Of a DNA stretch of 64,000 nt, positions 59,582 to 64,000 are shown one piece after another. This stretch comes from Pseudobdellovibrionaceae bacterium (GTDB lineage Bacteria > Bdellovibrionota > FAC87 > UBA2466 > JACKAF01). The translations under genes were made by a program, and so were the position numbers. How positions within the stretch are numbered: position 1 is the stretch's first letter; each line of letters begins with the position of its first letter. Below the pieces are notes generated by a model, which was not told the DNA's origin, ran no database searches, and was given only the letters and a program-made list of their open reading frames with translations. The stretch spans positions 310,001-374,000 of the forward strand of contig JACKAF010000002.1 of NCBI GenBank assembly GCA_020635235.1. Direction: 5' to 3'.

Positions 59582-60263
59582 GGCCGGCTAGCTCTTTGCG
59601 TGCACGGGGTGCGTAGGTACTCTTAGGAAAGCCGTCCAGCAGTTCTTGATAAAAGAGCGCAGCTTCCTTCTTCTTGCCCAAGTTCTTGAAACAGTTTGCC
59701 TGCCGGTAGATGCACTTCGCAACTCGATTGTCCTTCGGGAAACTTTTTTTGAACTGTGAGTACTCGATGGCTGCTTGGCCATACTGCTTATTAGCGAAGT
59801 ACGCCTCGGCGAGTAGGTACAGACTGTTTTTCTTGTCGGCGAGCGAGGGTTTGGACTGCAGCACCGATTCCAGAACTTCAATGGCTTCAGAAAAACTGCC
59901 CTTGTCAAAAAGAGCCTTGCCGCTGGCGTAGGAGGCCTTCTCCACCGCTTTAGGGGCCGGCGGAGGAGGGGGCGGCGCGCTCTTGGCGGCTTCCATCTCC
60001 TTTAGGCGGTTGTTCATCGCCTCCAGATCATTTTGTAGCGCGCGGTTTTGCTGGAAGAGTTCTTCAATGAGCCCACTTAATCGGCTAACTTCCATTTTGA
60101 GTTCCTGCCCGTCAGCATCCGAGCTGGAACGTTCATCGGCGATCTGCGCACGCAAGCGCTTGAGTTCTTCCTCTCGTCTTAGATCGCCGCGAGTTTTACA
60201 GGAAAGCAAAGGCAGCAATGCTACAACCATCAAGCAGCTAAGGTAAGGCTTCAGTCTTTCCAT
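59574..60263 (-). CDS. ybgF: YbgF/CpoB-like periplasmic TPR lipoprotein
   Basis: 229 residues. Lipobox LLSC at Cys22, a coiled-coil segment (about 30-95) and a Pro-rich linker (PPPPPPAPK, about 97), then TPR repeats from about 110 (KALFDKGSFSEAIEVLESVL; AYFANKQYGQAAIEYSQF). In E. coli CpoB, next to Tol-Pal, coordinates outer-membrane constriction with peptidoglycan synthesis. Same arrangement here with pal two genes upstream. tolQRAB are not in this window. Confidence 0.85.
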   Translation of the reverse strand: MERLKPYLSCLMVVALLPLLSCKTRGDLRREEELKRLRAQIADERSSSDADGQELKMEVSRLSGLIEELFQQNRALQNDLEAMNNRLKEMEAAKSAPPPPPPAPKAVEKASYASGKALFDKGSFSEAIEVLESVLQSKPSLADKKNSLYLLAEAYFANKQYGQAAIEYSQFKKSFPKDNRVAKCIYRQANCFKNLGKKKEAALFYQELLDGFPKSTYAPRARKELAGLK

Positions 60264-60266
60264 AAA

Positions 60267-60602
60267 CTAATAACTACCATAGTCACTGCTGGAATCAGAA
60301 CCCTTCATTTTGGATTGCTTTAGCAGAGCTTGGTACTCTGCTTGCTCCGCAGTTTGGCGCGCGGTGTCGGCGAAGTTTCTGCAGGAATCGTAGTATCCCT
60401 CCCGATAGTCCTGCTTTGCGCGCAGAAAGTTGTTCTCTGCTTTTCGGAACAGGTCCGTGGCAAGACTGTCCGCCTTGGCTTTCTGCGCGGCCTTGATGGC
60501 AGTGTCGGCGAGAATCAACTCATTTATGGGCTTAGAGTTGCAACCCACCACTACTACCAACACCACTGCAACTAGCAGGAATGTGGTCGAGATTTTGAGC
60601 AC
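60267..60602 (-). CDS. DUF4398-like lipoprotein
   Basis: 111 residues; GTG start overlapping the pal stop (TAGTG). Lipobox VVGC at Cys21. The mature part is a helical hairpin (about 30-95, rich in Ala, Lys, Glu, Asp: AENNFLRAKQDYREGYYDS), like DUF4398 proteins found with pal and ybgF. Probably an outer-membrane lipoprotein that works with the Pal cluster; exact function unknown. Confidence 0.75.
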   Translation of the reverse strand: MLKISTTFLLVAVVLVVVVGCNSKPINELILADTAIKAAQKAKADSLATDLFRKAENNFLRAKQDYREGYYDSCRNFADTARQTAEQAEYQALLKQSKMKGSDSSSDYGSY

Positions 60603-61141
60603 TATTGCGACAAGATCACAAACTCAGCGCGACGGTTCTCGGACCAAGCCGCCTCGTTACTGCCGGAGTTGGCCGGACGTTCTTCGCCGTAGCTGATTGT
60701 AGAAAGTCTTCCCGCGTCGACGCCCAAGCGAACGATATAGCGCTTAGCCGCGTTAGCTCTGCGCTCGCCTAGGGCTAGGTTGTATTCGATAGTGCCGCGT
60801 TCGTCGCAATGGCCTTCGATCTGCACGGTCGATGAAGGGTTTTGCTGCATCCAATCGGAATTGGACTGAAGCGCACGACGGGCATCATCGCGAATGTTGT
60901 ATTGGTCGTAATCGAAGTAAACCACTTGAAGCGGGCTACCCGCGCCACCGCCGCTACCTGACTCGGTCATGACGCCGGAGGATTCAACGTTTTCGCTGCT
61001 TTCTTCCGCAAATCCGCCACCACCGCTCATCATCGGCTCATCCGAAACGGTGTCTTTTTTGCTACAGGAGGTCAGCGCAACGACAACGCAAAGAAAAACA
61101 AACGATAAAAATGAAAACTGCAAATGCCGAGATGAATTCAT
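60602..61141 (-). CDS. pal: Peptidoglycan-associated lipoprotein Pal (OmpA family)
   Basis: 179 residues from the ATG at 61141 (AAGGAG nine bases upstream); an upstream start would add 32 unlikely residues. Lipobox LTSC at Cys26, a short linker rich in Gly/Ser/Glu, then an OmpA domain (about 80-178): VYFDYDQYNIRDDAR, VQIEGHCDERGTIEYNLAL, RRANAAKRYIV. Binds peptidoglycan meso-DAP and tethers the outer membrane. First of three co-transcribed lipoprotein genes. Confidence 0.95.
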   Translation of the reverse strand: MNSSRHLQFSFLSFVFLCVVVALTSCSKKDTVSDEPMMSGGGGFAEESSENVESSGVMTESGSGGGAGSPLQVVYFDYDQYNIRDDARRALQSNSDWMQQNPSSTVQIEGHCDERGTIEYNLALGERRANAAKRYIVRLGVDAGRLSTISYGEERPANSGSNEAAWSENRRAEFVILSQ

Positions 61142-61400
61142 CTTCAAAGCTCCTTCAGTGGGCGATCCAGGCGACAGGGCCCTCGCCAAAGTGTTCCAAG
61201 ATATTGTAATAATATGCAGTATTTCACTCAAACGCAACCTATGAGTAGGTGCTGCATGCCACGGTCTGTAAGACGGAGCGGAGCGCTAATTTGTTTGAAA
61301 AAAAATGAGTGTATTTAAAAGTACACAGTTATGCCGCGGTCATGTGAATTGCCGCAGACAAGCATTTTAAAATGTATACTATGTCTCAACGGGGGAACTG

Positions 61401-64000
61401 TTGCGAAGGATCATCTTGGGGAGTGTTTTTTGCCTGTGGCTTTCGTTCGCCCAGGCAGCTCCGGTTTACATCACTTTCCCGTCAGACGTGGATTGGCAGG
61501 TACGGAAGTCGGCGCATTTCTCCGCCCTGTATCCCAAGGGACAGGATCGACTTGCCACTCGAACCCTGCAAGCGGCCGAACGCGCACACCGTATATTGGT
61601 TCCAATCTTCCCGGAAGGCCCCGATCACACTTGGATCGTATTGGGGGACTGGCAAGATGCCACTAACGGCTATTCGCTAGATCTTCCTTTTCCCCATATC
61701 GTTATTTACGCCGTGCCACCTTCCGCGCATGATCAACTGGCCTCTCTTGGAGATTGGCTGGATTCGATGGTGCTCCATGAGTACGTTCACACGCGCCACC
61801 TGTACCCCGCGCACGGGTTGTGGAAGCCCATGCGATTCTTGTTTGGAAGCTGGGTGCTTCCCAATGCGATTCAACCGCAACACTTTCACGAAGGCATGGC
61901 CGTTCTTTTTGAAACGGAAAAGGCCGAGGGCGGACGCGGCAACAGTCCCTACTTCAAAATGTTTCAGCGTATGGCAGTTGCGGAGAAAAAGTGGGGAACG
62001 AGCGAATTCTTGAGCCGCGATCGGATGGACGGTGTCGCGTCTCTTTGGCCTCAGGGTTCTTCGCCGTACTTTTTTGGCGGGGTGTTTCACAAAGACCTGC
62101 TCCGGCGAAAAGGGGAGAAGGGCATTACCGATCTCTATGTAAGCTACTCGTCCAATTGGCCGGGCTTTTACAATGGACCCCTAAACGAAGTCTACGGCAA
62201 AGGACACGCGGAGATCTGGGAAGAAGCTTTTGAACGCACCAAAAAAGAAAGCGAGGCCGAGATTGCCAAAATCCGAAAGGAGGGACCGGCCCGTTTGCGC
62301 TACCTAACCCAAAGCAAGTTTCGAAAGTGGGATGTGCGCGTTTCTCCCAGTAGGCGCTTCGTAGCTTATCGAAGTTCGGATCCGGATAAGCTTTCCGCCT
62401 TTGAAGTCTACGAGGTAAAGAGACGAAAGGTCGTGCGTCGAGTGGAGACGCCCCACGGCGGTGCTGAGGGTTTTTGTTGGGGGAAGAACCAGGGTGGGGA
62501 TCAATGGCTCTTTGTTCGGCCGACAAGTGACGGAGACCGATCGCTGTTTTCCGTCTACCGTTACGACTACACAAAAGATTCCATGGATCGGGTATCCGTG
62601 GACGGGACGGCAAGTGTTCACGTTCACCAATTGGACTGCAACGAGCGCTCCGATCGGATGCTCTACTACCAGGAGTGGGGTGGTAAGGGGAAAGTGGTAG
62701 AAGCCCACTTCGGCGACTCTTTGTCCGCCCAGGTCAAACGCACTTGGGAAATTCCTGAAGGCAGTTGGGTGACGTCCCTGATTTTTGGAGCGCCCCACTG
62801 GATTGCGCTCCGAAATGGCCCCAGAACGGATTTGTATCGGTGGGACGCTGAAAGTCCAACGCCCAAGCGAGTCGTAAGCGCTCCGGCACATCTTTTCTCA
62901 TTGCACGCGACCGCTAAGGGACACCTTCTGGCCGTGGCAGACTTTGATGGGCGTTTAGAACCATGGCGTTTTCTCCCTTCAAAAAAACAGTTTCAGAAGA
63001 AACTCACTCTCCTCGGAGGGATAAATAGCATCGCCACTCGTGGCGAATTCGCCGTCATGAGCAGCTACCGGCACGGTGGTTTTGATATCGCCATCGCCAA
63101 ATTAAAAGATGGTCCGATTTGGAAAGCTTCTAACGACGATCCCAAAGAAGCTTCTCGGGAAACGGCAAGTATATCCGGCGCAGAGGATTACTCCGCGTGG
63201 AGTACTATACTTCCAAGAATGTGGGTCCCAAATTTTCTTGTGGTTCCAAACGGAATGCAGATTGGGGTTTGGGTTCCGGCGTTTGATATTGCCCAAAAAC
63301 ACGAGTACCAAATTTTTGCTGGCTACGATACCCGCGGAAAGCCGTTCGGGGACATCAGTTATAACTACCGGTTCGGCGGCAACTATAGTCTGGGCGCCGG
63401 CGCGTATTTTTCTCCAAACTACATTCAGAGTACCCGAAGCTTCTTTGATGTTTGGGGCGGTAATCTAGGGCTCTCCTGGACTATGTTCTCGTTGAATTGG
63501 CGGCTTGGACCGGCTTACCGCAAGGTAGAGGCCTCGGGTCTCGGACCTAGTCAAAAGTCTGTGGGTGTAGACGCGGCAGTGAGTAAGTCCTTTGGCTTCA
63601 AGTACAGGGCAGACGGGATCGCGCCCATAAGCGGGACAAGTATTTCGCTTTCGCACAGCCACTACCTCAGTCTTTTCGGTAGTACGGATTCGCACTTCCG
63701 TTCGGTCTTTAGCATTCGGCAGTACTGGGAAAGCTTCTGGCTGAACAACCATGTTTTTATGTTTCAGTTTCAAGCTGGCTTCGCCCAAGGCACGGCTCTG
63801 TATAATTCCTTTTTCGAAGGCGGCGGTGAACTACTTTTCTATCTCGGTCGTGTAAGTTTTCTAAGTCGTGGGTTTTTCCCGGGACGTTTTTTGGGGCGAG
63901 AGATTGCGACCTTCAACGTAGAGTATCTTTTTCCGCTTTTTCGCGTGGAGAGAGGCTGGGGGCTGACACCGCTCTTTCTTAAAGTGGTGCATATCGGTTT
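61401..64000 (+). CDS. Large exported protease/beta-propeller/barrel protein (3' end outside window)
   Basis: An open frame of at least 866 codons runs off the right edge; start taken as TTG at 61401 after GGGGGA. Signal peptide MRRIILGSVFCLWLSFAQAA. A gluzincin-like zinc site: His126-Glu-Tyr-Val-His130 (VLHEYVHTRH) with Glu164 (HFHEGMA) as probable third ligand. From about 310 there are WD/PD40-like blades (VRVSPSRRFVAYRSSDPDKL). From about 610 repeated amphipathic strands with terminal aromatics (AGYDTRGKPFGDISYNYRFG) suggest an outer-membrane beta-barrel. A peptidase plus propeller plus barrel fusion at the cell surface is a reasonable reading, but the barrel is incomplete here. Confidence 0.8.
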   Translation, partial: MRRIILGSVFCLWLSFAQAAPVYITFPSDVDWQVRKSAHFSALYPKGQDRLATRTLQAAERAHRILVPIFPEGPDHTWIVLGDWQDATNGYSLDLPFPHIVIYAVPPSAHDQLASLGDWLDSMVLHEYVHTRHLYPAHGLWKPMRFLFGSWVLPNAIQPQHFHEGMAVLFETEKAEGGRGNSPYFKMFQRMAVAEKKWGTSEFLSRDRMDGVASLWPQGSSPYFFGGVFHKDLLRRKGEKGITDLYVSYSSNWPGFYNGPLNEVYGKGHAEIWEEAFERTKKESEAEIAKIRKEGPARLRYLTQSKFRKWDVRVSPSRRFVAYRSSDPDKLSAFEVYEVKRRKVVRRVETPHGGAEGFCWGKNQGGDQWLFVRPTSDGDRSLFSVYRYDYTKDSMDRVSVDGTASVHVHQLDCNERSDRMLYYQEWGGKGKVVEAHFGDSLSAQVKRTWEIPEGSWVTSLIFGAPHWIALRNGPRTDLYRWDAESPTPKRVVSAPAHLFSLHATAKGHLLAVADFDGRLEPWRFLPSKKQFQKKLTLLGGINSIATRGEFAVMSSYRHGGFDIAIAKLKDGPIWKASNDDPKEASRETASISGAEDYSAWSTILPRMWVPNFLVVPNGMQIGVWVPAFDIAQKHEYQIFAGYDTRGKPFGDISYNYRFGGNYSLGAGAYFSPNYIQSTRSFFDVWGGNLGLSWTMFSLNWRLGPAYRKVEASGLGPSQKSVGVDAAVSKSFGFKYRADGIAPISGTSISLSHSHYLSLFGSTDSHFRSVFSIRQYWESFWLNNHVFMFQFQAGFAQGTALYNSFFEGGGELLFYLGRVSFLSRGFFPGRFLGREIATFNVEYLFPLFRVERGWGLTPLFLKVVHIG

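Noticed and set aside
1..64000. Prophage, transposon or integrative element
   Set aside because: No integrase, transposase, phage structural or conjugation genes were recognised; the tRNA-end repeats alone are not enough evidence.

Overview
The window looks like chromosomal DNA of a Gram-negative, LPS-bearing bacterium, most probably from Bdellovibrionota (Bdellovibrio-like or Oligoflexia-like). The strongest pointer is a pair of single-domain histone-fold proteins with lysine-rich N-termini, a protein type characterised in Bdellovibrio bacteriovorus. Heptose/LPS genes, a Pal cluster, many secreted proteases and small outer-membrane proteins fit that view. The assignment is an inference from gene content; no 16S gene lies here. 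There is no sign of transposase, prophage or CRISPR.

Layout. 1-5.7 kb: minus-strand operon of an ATP-grasp enzyme, a family-5 substrate-binding protein and a hybrid histidine kinase with two receiver domains. 5.8-6.8 kb: an L,D-transpeptidase and a small exported protein. 7-16.6 kb: surface-glycan block (two GT2 glycosyltransferases, two GT-C membrane glycosyltransferases, a sugar amidotransferase with nitrilase-like and SMR-type neighbours, and a small DPGSG membrane protein followed by a kinase-like/methyltransferase fusion). 16.8-26.1 kb: a subtilase with FG-GAP repeats, two unknown exported proteins, a long acyl-CoA dehydrogenase and a second, canonical subtilase closed by a perfect terminator. 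26.2-36 kb: DMT transporter, acyltransferase 3, two alpha/beta-hydrolase-fold proteins, a DnaQ-type exonuclease, histone 1, an exported protein, a class II aldolase, an FAD dehydrogenase and RNA-modification genes. 36-41 kb: rsmG, two methyltransferases and two membrane glycosyltransferase-like proteins. 41-44.7 kb: an exported HD-domain protein with a cyclic-nucleotide-binding-like C-terminus and a small exported protein.

44.7-55.9 kb is a long, almost gapless minus-strand run: TPP riboswitch, thiC, thiO, thiS, thiG, thiDE, a DUF423 protein, a CoA-binding protein, a beta-barrel protein, cca, meaB, a heptosyltransferase, a heptose kinase and finally tRNA-Gln. The tRNA lies inside the reading frame of the kinase, and two 73-bp tandem repeats carrying the tRNA 3' end follow it. 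56-64 kb: histone 2, an M14 carboxypeptidase, a diacylglycerol/polyprenol-kinase-like protein, a metzincin protease with a C-terminal membrane anchor, the ybgF / DUF4398 / pal lipoprotein cluster, and a large open-ended protease/propeller/barrel protein running off the right edge.

Most interesting points: the paired histones with similarly built promoters; the tRNA-Gln embedded in a protein gene with tandem tRNA-3'-end repeats resembling E. coli tyrT/rttR; the exported HD/cNMP-like protein; and the open-ended gluzincin-like outer-membrane protein. Convergent genes commonly overlap at their 3' ends, so the genome appears very compact.
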